Origin: SIAQ01 sp964484265
GTDB lineage: Bacteria > Planctomycetota > Planctomycetia > Gemmatales > Gemmataceae
Direction of reading: 5' to 3'
NCBI GenBank assembly: GCA_964484265.1
Contig: CAZAFH010000002.1
Span: 163,301 to 227,300, forward strand
DNA: 64,000 bases
This document shows, one piece after another, positions 32,120 to 41,254 of this stretch; position 1 is the stretch's first letter, and every line of letters starts with the position of its first letter. The notes under the pieces were generated by a model. That model worked only from the letters and a program-made list of their open reading frames with translations, did no database searches and was not told the DNA's origin. A program made the position numbers and the translations under genes.

Positions 32120-34678
32120 TCAATGATTGAACAAGAATTCCTTGGTATTCAGCAGCGCCCAGAAAACATCTTCGTAGGCGTCTCTACGATGCCCGTTTCC
32201 TTTCAGGTAGGTCTCCACCGTTTGCAATTCCTCGGCAACCGGCGGGCGGGCGTAGACCCAGAGATACATCTCGCGGATCTTGTCGGCGGATGGCCGCGAG
32301 TCCGCGGCAAGCCGGGCGACTCGGCCCGCCTTGTCCTTCAGCTTATTGTGAAGTTCCGTCGAGCCGATCATGTACAGGCTCTGCGCAAGCGTGGCGGCAT
32401 TGCTGCGTTCGCACTCGCAGGCGGATCCGCGGTCGGGTTTGCCGAAGGCGAGCAACAGCGGCGTCTTGACGGCCTCGTCCGGCAATTCGATGGCCCGCAA
32501 GGCGCCGGTCTTGGCGCCGCCGCCTCCTCCCTTGGGTCCCTTGGCCGAGACGAACTTGAGCGGAGCGCCAGTCACCTGATCGAACGCGTCGAACAGCACC
32601 TCGGCTGGCATCCGCCTTGGATAGAAGCGGGCGTAGTTCTGCTTGTCTTTCTGATTGTGCGCGTTGGGCATGGACGAAAGCTGATACGTCTTGCTATTGC
32701 AGATCGTTCGAATCAAGTGCTTGAGGTCGAACTTGTTTGCGATGAAATCGGCGGCGAGGGCATCGAGCAACGGCTCGTTGCTCGGCGGGTTGCTGACGCG
32801 CATGTCGTCTGGCATTTCCACGATGCCCCGGCCAAAGAAATGCGCCCAGTAACGATTGGCGATCGCCCTGGCGAAGTAGGGATTGTCCGGCCGAACCATC
32901 CAGTCCACGAGTTTGTGCCGTGGATCGTCCGCGGAAGGCACGTCGAGTTCAAGCCCATCGAGCGGCCGTGGTTTCACATAACTCTTGCCATGAGGCCCTA
33001 CTACGCTGCCTGATGTCGTGAGGATGACGCGGGTGTCCTTGGCGTTGGCCTTGGCATTGGCCTTGGCAGGTGTCGGCTTTTTAGGATCGACAAGCTGCAC
33101 ACGAGCAAAGAACGCAGCCAGGCCCCAGTAATCATCCTGGCTCCATTTTTCGTAAGGATGATGGTGACACTGAGCGCATTGAATGCGCGTACCGAGAAAC
33201 ACCTGAGCCGTATCATCGACGAGAGCCTGCGGCGTGCGCAGAACGTTGTACCACCCGACGGGCGGCTGCGCATTGGCGCCAGAAAAATCACCAGCAGCAG
33301 TGAGAATCTCACGCACGAACTGATCGTAGGGTTTGTTCTTCGCGAGACTGTCTCGAATCCAGCCGTGCAGGGCGAGCGTGCGTTCCTGCTTGCCGCCGAC
33401 ACCGACGATGTTGTCACGCCGATTGCGGAGGATATCGCCCCATTTCAAGGCGAAGTAGCTCGCATAGGCCGGGCGATCGAGCAATTCGTTTACCAGCCGG
33501 GCGCGTTTGTTGGGGTCGGGATCCGCCAGGAACTTCTCCGCTTCCGTCGCAGTTGGCAGCGTGCCCGTGATATCGAGACTCACCCGGCGAATGAATTCGC
33601 TATCGCTGCACAGGTCCGACGGCGGCAGGCCGAGTTGCCTGAGTTTGGCGTGCACATGTGCATCAACGAAATTGGCCGGTTTAGGGAATGCGAACTTCTC
33701 CAGCGGCGTGCCCTGCGGAATCGTGGCCCGAAACACGCCCACATGGCCGAGGTAACGCACCATGATCGCGCCATCTCCAGGAACGTCCTGGGTTTCCACT
33801 AGCCCACCCTCGCTCACGCCGGCAATCTCGGGGTTGTTGGCCGAATACTCGGCATCGGCGGTCACGTCCCTGCTTGAACCGTCACTGAGAAGAGCGGTCA
33901 CCGTGATCTGAAGATTCGACTTCGGTGGAGCGATTCGATGAGCAGGCGCGACAGTCAGGCTGACAATTTTCGGATCGCCGTCGTTTCCAAACGGCGCTCC
34001 AGCGCGGATCCAACGCAGTATCGTTTGATAGTCGCGTGAATCGGCGCTCAGCCGTTTGCCCCCGCCGTGAGGCATGAGACCGGCGGGTTTTTGCAAAAGC
34101 AGACTGGCCTCGGGCGAGGAAGGAACGATGCGCCGTCCGCGTGCTTCGCGCGTCAGAGCCTCGTAGTCGATCTGCGGTTCGAAGCCCAGAAGCGAAAAGC
34201 GGAAGCCGTTCTGCCCCGTCGATTTGCCGTGACAGGCGCCGCTGTTGCATCCAAGCTTGCTGAAGAGAGGCACGATTTCATTGGTGAAGTTGATGGGCTG
34301 CTCGCGGTCGGCTCCTTCGACCGACACAGGAACTTTGACCGATTTGCCATCGATCTCGGCGACAATTTCAGTGGCCCCATTCTTGATGGACGTGAGCAAG
34401 CCTGATGCGTCAACACGGACGATTCCCAAATCGGCACTGCGATACTTCACCTTTCGCGTGAGATCGCGAACGCCGCCGTTGGCGAATTGCCCCGTGATGA
34501 TGAGTTGCTGCAACTGGTCTGCGCCGCGCAGGACGACTTTTTCTGGAGATGTGGCGAGCGTTTTCATCTCGCCGCTGCCGACGGGGGGTGACTTACTTTG
34601 AGCGTCGGCAATCGCAGGCATCCCGACCCACGCGGAAAACGCCACGATTAGCGAAATTCGAAATCGATATACGAACAT
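32120..34678 (-). CDS. DUF1549/DUF1553 cytochrome-like surface protein
   Basis: An 852-residue exported protein. A signal peptide is at about 1-27, a bacterial Ig-like domain at about 40-120, and a PSCyt1-type haem motif CNSGACH at 144-150. A second Ig-like region follows, then DUF1549, with a CAQCHHHPYEKW haem/metal motif, and a C-terminal DUF1553. The family is almost confined to planctomycetes and relatives and is always paired with DUF1501; roles in polysaccharide breakdown or surface electron transfer have been suggested but not proved. Ala/Lys/Pro-rich linker near residue 550. ATG 34678 begins the signal peptide. Confidence 0.9.
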   Translation of the reverse strand: MFVYRFRISLIVAFSAWVGMPAIADAQSKSPPVGSGEMKTLATSPEKVVLRGADQLQQLIITGQFANGGVRDLTRKVKYRSADLGIVRVDASGLLTSIKNGATEIVAEIDGKSVKVPVSVEGADREQPINFTNEIVPLFSKLGCNSGACHGKSTGQNGFRFSLLGFEPQIDYEALTREARGRRIVPSSPEASLLLQKPAGLMPHGGGKRLSADSRDYQTILRWIRAGAPFGNDGDPKIVSLTVAPAHRIAPPKSNLQITVTALLSDGSSRDVTADAEYSANNPEIAGVSEGGLVETQDVPGDGAIMVRYLGHVGVFRATIPQGTPLEKFAFPKPANFVDAHVHAKLRQLGLPPSDLCSDSEFIRRVSLDITGTLPTATEAEKFLADPDPNKRARLVNELLDRPAYASYFALKWGDILRNRRDNIVGVGGKQERTLALHGWIRDSLAKNKPYDQFVREILTAAGDFSGANAQPPVGWYNVLRTPQALVDDTAQVFLGTRIQCAQCHHHPYEKWSQDDYWGLAAFFARVQLVDPKKPTPAKANAKANAKDTRVILTTSGSVVGPHGKSYVKPRPLDGLELDVPSADDPRHKLVDWMVRPDNPYFARAIANRYWAHFFGRGIVEMPDDMRVSNPPSNEPLLDALAADFIANKFDLKHLIRTICNSKTYQLSSMPNAHNQKDKQNYARFYPRRMPAEVLFDAFDQVTGAPLKFVSAKGPKGGGGGAKTGALRAIELPDEAVKTPLLLAFGKPDRGSACECERSNAATLAQSLYMIGSTELHNKLKDKAGRVARLAADSRPSADKIREMYLWVYARPPVAEELQTVETYLKGNGHRRDAYEDVFWALLNTKEFLFNH

Positions 34679-34817
34679 GGTCGCCCTCGTCCTGTCTCGG
34701 CAGGAAACCACCCTGGCGCGACGCTCCGCAACGTGAGCTGCGCCTGAGGTAATAAACTAACCCACCACGGGCTCATCCGCAAGTCAAATTTTTCTTTCGT
34801 TTTGAAAACGGCGTCGC

Positions 34818-37800
34818 CTATAGCTCCTTGATTTCGAGCTTGCGAAAACGCAACGGGCTCTTGCCGTCTGCGTTATCCAGACCGATTCGGCCAGACCGGC
34901 TCGCCTTTGGGTAGGTATCGAGGACGTTGACCACCTCTTTTTCCGCGATCTTTACGATGAGGCGATCCCCTTGCGCGATCACCTCGACTCTGTACCAGTC
35001 GGCGCTGGGCACGGCACTTTCGGGAACACTGCCGAGATATTTCTTCGTGCTGTTGGAATACAGACTGCCGGAAGCAGCGGCGCCTCGGCTACGCAGTTTT
35101 ACGTAGTAGGCGCGATCGTCGCCATCGTCTTCGCCGCGGCGCAGTAGGATCCCGCCGGCAGAGGCATCGTCGTGCTTGACCTGGAGCTTGAGGTGGAAAT
35201 CGCTGAATTTGCGCTCGGTGAAGATTGTTTGCAAGTGGTCGCCGAGGATTTCCCCGGCATCGGCTTTCCAGTCCGGGACGCCCCATTTGTCATTGCGGCG
35301 AACGCTCCACCCCGTCAGGTCCTTGCCGTTGAAAAGTTGCACCCAGCCGGGTTCGCCCGTGTCGCGGGCTAACTTGAGGCTTTTGAGCTGTTCCGAGGTA
35401 ACACTTTTGACCTTCATTTCGCCTGTCATTACCAGACCGCCTTGCTTCTGGACATCCTTCTCGTGAAGCAACACGGTAATGATGAACTCCGGATTTGCAT
35501 GCAACCCTTCCACGAACACCAACTCGCCAGCGTCGAGCAATGCGTGGGCCTTGTCGCTCTTGAAGAGATGCTTCTTTAGTTCCGCTAAGGTGGTCGGACA
35601 TCGATTGTTTTCGCGGCTGAACGTTTCATACGCCAGTCGGCAATGCCAGAGGGCCTGGTTCATTTCGAGCTTTTTGACGAACCCAGGCTCCGCCTTGTCG
35701 AGTTCCATGATGCGAATGTTGCGTATCGATACCTCGTCTAGCAGGTTGGCGTCGAAGCCGATATGCCCGCGATCGACGGCCAAATTCACCGCCCGGCCAG
35801 CGTGGTCGTCGTTGACGAAGCAGTCGAGGTTGTTGCCCTGGCAGACGATGCGCAGTCGCGTCCATTCCTGGTGGGGACCGGGTTCAGCAACGCCGGCGTG
35901 CCACCAGTCGGGTCCGGTCAAGCTTCTGTGCCTCAGTATCACCGTGGCGCCAGAGGCCGGAGTGAGGCTAAAACACTGCACGTTTTGCTGAGGCTCGTTT
36001 CTCTCGACGCTTGAAATGTGTGTCAGCACGACAGGGCCTACCATGCGCGGATTTCTCCGCTTGTATTCCAGTTCGAGAACGTAATCCTTGTAAGGCTTTT
36101 CGGTGCGCAGATAGGTCCATTTTCGATCGGGAACGAGATGTAATTCGCCGTTGGCGACTACCCAGGGCGCAACCGGTGGATCGACCTTCTGGCCGGAGTA
36201 GCCCTTCCAGCCCGTGAGGTCTTTACCGTTGAAGAGTTGCACCCAGCCGGGTTCTTCGGGCGGCAGTTCCTTGATCTCGATCTTGCGAAACCGCAGCGGG
36301 CTCTTGCCGTCCGCGTTATCCAGGCCGATTCGACCGGATCGGCTCGAGTTCGGATCGGCATCGACGGCGTTGACCACTTCCTTACCCGCAACTTTGACGA
36401 TGAGGCGATCTCCCCGCGCAATCACCTCGACGCTGTACCAGTCCTCGCTCGGGACGGCACTTTCGGATACGCTGCCGAGATATTTCTTCGAGCTGTTGGA
36501 GTAAAGGCTCCCGGACGCAGCGGTTCCTCGGCTGCGCAGTTTTACATAGTAGGACCGATCGTTGCCCTCATCCTCGCCGCGGCGCACGATAATTCCGCCG
36601 GAAGCGGCGTCATCGTGCTTGACCTGAATTTTGAGGTGAAAATCGCTGAAACGGCGTTCCGTGAAAATTGTTTGCAGACGGTCGCCGAGGATGGCGCCAT
36701 CAGCAGTTTTCCAGTCCGAGGCAACCCACCGGTTGTTGCTTCGCGTGTTCCAGCCGGCCAGATCTTTGCCGTTGAAGAGCGACACCCAGCCTTCGTTGTC
36801 TTGCTTGACCGGGACCACGACCGGCGGCGTTTTCCTTTCCTCCGGCGTCTTATTCTCGACGAGCTTCTTCTCCGGTGGGACGACTTCGCCGCGAGGCCAA
36901 AAAATCACGCCGAGCACGGCGAGGAGCGCGACGGCGGCAAGCGATGCGGCGATCAGCATCGGCGAGCCGAGCCGCGTAAGCGGCGGGTTGGATTTTGTTG
37001 GCGCGGGCGCTTCAACCGGCCGCTCACGCGGCTCGGCTCGCCTCGGCCCGGTGCGCCCGATCGCTTGCACATCCGCGAGATGTTTTCCCAGTAGCTCCGC
37101 GACATCCTTGGAACTGCCGAAGCGCTCATCCACCTTCTTCGCTTGCAGCTTTTCGACGATCGCGCAGAGCCAATCGGGCACGTCCGGGTTGATCTCGCGG
37201 ATCTGCGTTGGCGTTTCGTCGCACACGCGCTTCAGCACCGCCATCGTCGTGTTCGCGCGAAACGGCGGCCGGCCGGTGCACATCACGTAAAGCACACTGC
37301 CCAGGCTGAAAAGATCGCTGCGTTGATCGAGCGGCAAACCCTCCGCTTGCTCGGGCGACATGAACATCGGCGTACCGGCGATGACGCCCGATTGCGTCAC
37401 GCTCGCATCGTCGGCGGCGCGGGCCAGGCCGAAGTCGGTGATCTTGACGCGCTGCACGCCGTTTTCGAGCAGAATGTTGCCCGGCTTGATGTCGCGATGG
37501 ATCAGCCCCTGCTTGTGTGCGGCCGCCAAGCCCTCGGCGATCTGCATGCCGATGCGCAAGATTTCCTTGAGGTCGAGGGCGCCTTCGTTCTTCAGGCGGT
37601 CTTCGAGCGAGATGCCGTCGATCAGTTCCATCACGAGATAGGGCGGATTGGCCTCGTCGGCGACGTTATAGATACTGACGATGTGATCGCTCTTGACGGC
37701 GGCGGCGGCCTGGGCTTCGCGGACGAAGCGCTTGCGCGCCGTGCCGCTCACGGCGAGTTCCGGCGCGAGCACCTTGATGGCGACGACGCGATGCAGCTTT

Positions 37801-38213
37801 TCATCAAACGCTCTAAAGACCGTGCCGAAACCGCCTTTGCCGAGGATGCTGAGAACTTCGTATTGGCCCAACCGCCCCAGATGGCTCGGCTTCGTGGACG
37901 GCATCAGAAACGCGAGGCTGTCGTCACGGTTCTCGGCGCCGGCCTCGGCTTGCGTCGTCTCGCCGACCGATTTCTTTTTGATCTGGTCCATCAGGTCGCG
38001 CAGGGCGGCCTCCTGCGTGGCGGAAGCCTTGCCGGCTGCGGCCAATCCCTCGATCGACGGACTGGAAAGCCAACCATCGAGCGTATGCTGACAGGACGGG
38101 CAGCTTTCGATGTGTTGGGTCACCGCTTCCTGAACGCCTGCGGCAAGTTCGCCCGACAGCAAGCCGCGCAGACTCTCCGGTGTCGGACAATCCTGTGGCC
38201 CTTGCTTGTCCAT
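34818..38213 (-). CDS. Ser/Thr kinase with zinc finger, TM and three DUF1080 domains
   Basis: An 1131-residue receptor-like kinase. An anti-sigma-type zinc finger HIESCPSC (residues 34-41) comes first. The Hanks kinase domain spans about 118-380, with Lys147, HRDIKPGN at 239-246 and DFG at 260-262, all intact. One membrane helix lies at about 419-439. Outside the cell there are three DUF1080 (3-keto-disaccharide hydrolase/LamG-like) domains; the first and third are near copies, and a ~120-residue spacer lies between the second and third. The ECF sigma gene immediately upstream (20-base gap) suggests that the kinase controls or reports to it. Probable sensor of glycans. Confidence 0.92.
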   Translation of the reverse strand: MDKQGPQDCPTPESLRGLLSGELAAGVQEAVTQHIESCPSCQHTLDGWLSSPSIEGLAAAGKASATQEAALRDLMDQIKKKSVGETTQAEAGAENRDDSLAFLMPSTKPSHLGRLGQYEVLSILGKGGFGTVFRAFDEKLHRVVAIKVLAPELAVSGTARKRFVREAQAAAAVKSDHIVSIYNVADEANPPYLVMELIDGISLEDRLKNEGALDLKEILRIGMQIAEGLAAAHKQGLIHRDIKPGNILLENGVQRVKITDFGLARAADDASVTQSGVIAGTPMFMSPEQAEGLPLDQRSDLFSLGSVLYVMCTGRPPFRANTTMAVLKRVCDETPTQIREINPDVPDWLCAIVEKLQAKKVDERFGSSKDVAELLGKHLADVQAIGRTGPRRAEPRERPVEAPAPTKSNPPLTRLGSPMLIAASLAAVALLAVLGVIFWPRGEVVPPEKKLVENKTPEERKTPPVVVPVKQDNEGWVSLFNGKDLAGWNTRSNNRWVASDWKTADGAILGDRLQTIFTERRFSDFHLKIQVKHDDAASGGIIVRRGEDEGNDRSYYVKLRSRGTAASGSLYSNSSKKYLGSVSESAVPSEDWYSVEVIARGDRLIVKVAGKEVVNAVDADPNSSRSGRIGLDNADGKSPLRFRKIEIKELPPEEPGWVQLFNGKDLTGWKGYSGQKVDPPVAPWVVANGELHLVPDRKWTYLRTEKPYKDYVLELEYKRRNPRMVGPVVLTHISSVERNEPQQNVQCFSLTPASGATVILRHRSLTGPDWWHAGVAEPGPHQEWTRLRIVCQGNNLDCFVNDDHAGRAVNLAVDRGHIGFDANLLDEVSIRNIRIMELDKAEPGFVKKLEMNQALWHCRLAYETFSRENNRCPTTLAELKKHLFKSDKAHALLDAGELVFVEGLHANPEFIITVLLHEKDVQKQGGLVMTGEMKVKSVTSEQLKSLKLARDTGEPGWVQLFNGKDLTGWSVRRNDKWGVPDWKADAGEILGDHLQTIFTERKFSDFHLKLQVKHDDASAGGILLRRGEDDGDDRAYYVKLRSRGAAASGSLYSNSTKKYLGSVPESAVPSADWYRVEVIAQGDRLIVKIAEKEVVNVLDTYPKASRSGRIGLDNADGKSPLRFRKLEIKEL

Positions 38214-38233
38214 GAATCGCACTCCAGTAGGAA

Positions 38234-38815
38234 TCACCAATCCCAGCCCAGTCCATCTGCGTCTCGCAAGACTTCTTTGATACGGGCAAGAACTCGACTT
38301 TTTGCCATGTAAACCGCGGCAACGGAGAGGCCCAACTCTCGCGCGACCTCGGCCGCAGTCTTGCCGTTCACGCTGGTCGCCCAAAACGCCTGCCAAGTCG
38401 GGGCGGAGTAACTCGGCCGAACCTGATCGGCGGCCCAGTCGAAGAGGCGACGGCGATAGTCCGATTCCCAGGCCTGATCCTCGCCCGGAGCCGGCTGCTC
38501 ATCAAGGCTGACATCCTCGCGCGGTAATTGTGGCCGCCCCAGCCACGTTCGCCAGCGGTTGCGCACGACCGTGAACAGCCAGCCGCGAAACGTTCCGCGG
38601 ACAGGGTCGTATTCAAGCTGCCGGATACCATGGCTGATTCGCATCAGCACCTCTTGCGTCAGATCGGCGGCGTCGGCGTCTTGCACGCCTTGTCTGCGAA
38701 GAAAGCCGTAGATCAACGGCGCGTACAGATCGACGAAGAGATTCCACGCCGCCGTATCCTCGGCATCGCGAACGCGAACGAGCAAGCTGGCGCGCGTGCC
38801 GGGCGATTCGGACAT
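38234..38815 (-). CDS. ECF RNA polymerase sigma factor
   Basis: A 193-residue ECF sigma factor. Region 2 is at about 20-90 (WNLFVDLYAPLIYGFLRRQG, DADAADLTQEVLMRI) and region 4 at about 135-185 (TWQAFWATSVNGKTAAEVAR, a helix-turn-helix). It is of the type found beside planctomycete kinases that carry an N-terminal zinc finger. The kinase follows by 20 bases. GGGAG before ATG 38815. Phosphorylation or anti-sigma-like binding by the kinase's cytosolic zinc finger is a likely control, by inference. Confidence 0.9.
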   Translation of the reverse strand: MSESPGTRASLLVRVRDAEDTAAWNLFVDLYAPLIYGFLRRQGVQDADAADLTQEVLMRISHGIRQLEYDPVRGTFRGWLFTVVRNRWRTWLGRPQLPREDVSLDEQPAPGEDQAWESDYRRRLFDWAADQVRPSYSAPTWQAFWATSVNGKTAAEVARELGLSVAAVYMAKSRVLARIKEVLRDADGLGWDW

Positions 38816-38995
38816 GGAAGACTCCCGAAAGAATGTACCCGTGGAAACGATCGATTCTAACTCGAAAGCTGTTTTTTTTGTGATTTTATGAGAATGCAGC
38901 AAACCGGTCGTGCTGTTCCGTACACCGAGAGCACCTGATTGATAGGATAACGCAACGTCGAATCTGTTGGTTTCTCGCGTTCAAACAGGTGAATC

Positions 38996-40351
38996 ATGGC
39001 ACGCCTTCGACTCGAACTCATCCTCGCCACCGCAATCTTGACACTGGCGTTGTCCGGACAAAGCCAGGCCCAAGAAGCGTCGGAATGGCCTCAATGGCGC
39101 GGCCCTAATGGCGATGGCGTCTCCCTGGAAACGGGCTGGCGTACAGGCTTTGACGCCGCCGGCCCAAAGAAACTCTGGGACGCCAAAGTAGGCCGTGGGT
39201 TCTCCAGCCCCGTGATTCGACATGGGCGTCTCTATCTTTTTACCACCGATCCGCGCAGTTTGCAGCGTGAGACCTTGATCTGTCTCGATGCAAAATCGGG
39301 CAAGGAATATTGGCATCATACCCACGAATTGCAGAGCCTCACCCGCTCATCCAATCCCGCCGGCGGGACGGCTGCCGTGGCGCGCGGCCGAGTCTTCACC
39401 TACGGCGCAGGCATGACGCTCATCGCCCTCGACGCCAAGACCGGCAAGCCAGCCTGGACGCGCGACCTCATGAAGGAGCTACCAGGACAGCCAGCGCCCT
39501 ACGGCGTGCAACTCAGCCCAACGCCGTTCGAAAATCTTATCATCGTGCCGGCTCTCGTCAACCAGCAATCGAAAACCTGGACGCGCCCCTTCTTCGAACC
39601 CAGAGGCGGACCGTATACCCAGACCGGTGGAATTCTAGTCGCGTTTGATCAGGACACCGGGAAAGAAGTCTGGCGCAATACCGAAGGCGCCAGCGCGTGG
39701 TCAAGTCCCGTCATCGCAAAGTTGGACGGCAAAACCTCTCTCGTCCACCTCACCGGAAGATATCTCCTCGGCGTGGATCCCAGGACCGGAGCCACGCAGT
39801 GGAAAGTGGATCTTCGCATCGCCGGCATTCGCGCGGAGGACATGGCCGCCTCGCCGGTCATTCACGGCGATATCGTCGTGGCGCCGATCCATCAGGCGTT
39901 CGGCAGCCCTGCCAATGGCTCGGCCGGCGCAGCGGCGTTCCAGATCAAGGACGGGAAAGCAAAAATGCTTTGGAAGAACAACCAATGGTGTCATTGGTTC
40001 CAGTCGGCCTCGATCTGGGACGGGCATGTCTATGCCTTCGACGAACGCAGCACGTTCTGGTGCCTGGATCTTCTAACCGGCAAGGAAAAATGGCGATCCA
40101 AGGAACTCGGCAGCTCGGGCGGAAACGGCGGCGCCTTCATGATTGCCGACGGCAAAATGCTCACGATCGACGCTCGGCAAACATTGCGGATCGCGGAATT
40201 ATCGCCAAAGGGACACCGCGTCCTGAGCAGCGCGATCGTATTTCGCGCCGAGGCCGGCTACGAGTGCGAGACCGCGCCGCTCCTTCTCGGCGGCTTGCTC
40301 TATTGCCGAAATCACACCCAGCTCATCTGCTATGATCTGCGAGGCAAATGA
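38996..40351 (+). CDS. PQQ-like beta-propeller protein
   Basis: A 451-residue exported protein. A signal peptide (residues 1-25, ending SGQSQAQ) is followed by PQQ-like propeller repeats: WPQWRGPNGDG, then repeated (L/I)xAxDxxTGKxxW motifs (CLDAKSGKEYW, ALDAKTGKPAW, AFDQDTGKEVW, CLDLLTGKEKW). Such proteins are common in planctomycetes as predicted periplasmic binding or scaffold proteins; a true PQQ dehydrogenase active site is not evident. AGGTGA precedes ATG 38996. It is divergent from the sigma factor and convergent with the next gene. Confidence 0.85.
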   Translation: MARLRLELILATAILTLALSGQSQAQEASEWPQWRGPNGDGVSLETGWRTGFDAAGPKKLWDAKVGRGFSSPVIRHGRLYLFTTDPRSLQRETLICLDAKSGKEYWHHTHELQSLTRSSNPAGGTAAVARGRVFTYGAGMTLIALDAKTGKPAWTRDLMKELPGQPAPYGVQLSPTPFENLIIVPALVNQQSKTWTRPFFEPRGGPYTQTGGILVAFDQDTGKEVWRNTEGASAWSSPVIAKLDGKTSLVHLTGRYLLGVDPRTGATQWKVDLRIAGIRAEDMAASPVIHGDIVVAPIHQAFGSPANGSAGAAAFQIKDGKAKMLWKNNQWCHWFQSASIWDGHVYAFDERSTFWCLDLLTGKEKWRSKELGSSGGNGGAFMIADGKMLTIDARQTLRIAELSPKGHRVLSSAIVFRAEAGYECETAPLLLGGLLYCRNHTQLICYDLRGK

Positions 40352-40388
40352 TCGTAGCAAGATGCGCTATAGAGAAACCGCCCTGCCC

Positions 40389-41219
40389 TCACTTGACCGT
40401 CAACGTGCGTAGTTCCAGCCGTTTGCCGTCCATGACGATCCATCGGCCCGCGCCGGCGGAGCATTCCTTGCCGTAGACGGATTGAATCATCTCGATGGCC
40501 AGGTCGCCCGTGCAGTGAGCCGGCAGGACGACTTTCACTTTCAGTTCATCGAGGCGATTGACGATTTTGCGAATCTGCTCGGGTTCAGTCTTCAGCAGAT
40601 GAAATCCGCCCAGCAGCAGGCGAATGGAATTCTGTTTTCGCTGCGCCAATGCGGACTCGACCATCTTCACGACGCCGGGATGCGAACAGCCGACAATCAT
40701 GACAAGCCCCTGCGACGTCTCAAGCAAGAGCGCCTGCTCGGGAGGCAAGCCATCGATCGGCCCGGTCGAATACACGCCCTGCATCAGTTCGAAGGGACCT
40801 TTCACGCGGTTCGGCTTCATCTTTACCTGGTCAGCGGCCTTGAACGCCTCGATGCCAAAGGAATCGAGAAAGTGGACTTTCATTTTGGGATTCTTCTCAA
40901 AGGCCCAATAGATGCCGCGCCGATGGTCGCCATGATGATGCGAGATGATCGCCTCGTCGATCGATTTCGGATCGATCTTCATCTTATCCATGTGTTCCAA
41001 TAGAAGAATCGGATCGCTGCCGGAATCGAAGAGGATGCGTTTACCGCGAAAGTCGATGAGAGCGGAGAAACCCCATGAGCGGGTGAAATCCTTGCTCGCC
41101 GCGGTATTGTCGAAGAGGATGCGGATTTCCAGTTCGGGTTTTGCCGCCTGAGAATAGACGGGCGGTGCAATGCTGGCGAGCAGGGCGATACCCGCTATCG
41201 CATGTCGTGTGTTGATCAC
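40389..41219 (-). CDS. Exported metallo-beta-lactamase-fold hydrolase
   Basis: A 276-residue MBL-fold protein of the type annotated as 7,8-dihydropterin-6-methyl-4-(beta-D-ribofuranosyl)aminobenzene 5'-phosphate synthase-like. Metal motif SHHHGDH, with FDSG before it, GCSHPG, LLGGFHL and PAHCTG as further ligand loops. A signal peptide (AIAGIALLASIAPPVYSQA) is present when the GTG at 41219 is used; AAGGGAG supports it. A longer frame upstream is not protein-like. Export suggests an extracytoplasmic substrate rather than folate synthesis. It follows the beta-helix gene by 35 bases. Confidence 0.85.
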   Translation of the reverse strand: MINTRHAIAGIALLASIAPPVYSQAAKPELEIRILFDNTAASKDFTRSWGFSALIDFRGKRILFDSGSDPILLLEHMDKMKIDPKSIDEAIISHHHGDHRRGIYWAFEKNPKMKVHFLDSFGIEAFKAADQVKMKPNRVKGPFELMQGVYSTGPIDGLPPEQALLLETSQGLVMIVGCSHPGVVKMVESALAQRKQNSIRLLLGGFHLLKTEPEQIRKIVNRLDELKVKVVLPAHCTGDLAIEMIQSVYGKECSAGAGRWIVMDGKRLELRTLTVK

Positions 41220-41254
41220 GTGGGTCTCCCTTGCCGCGTGTACGCCAATAAGCT

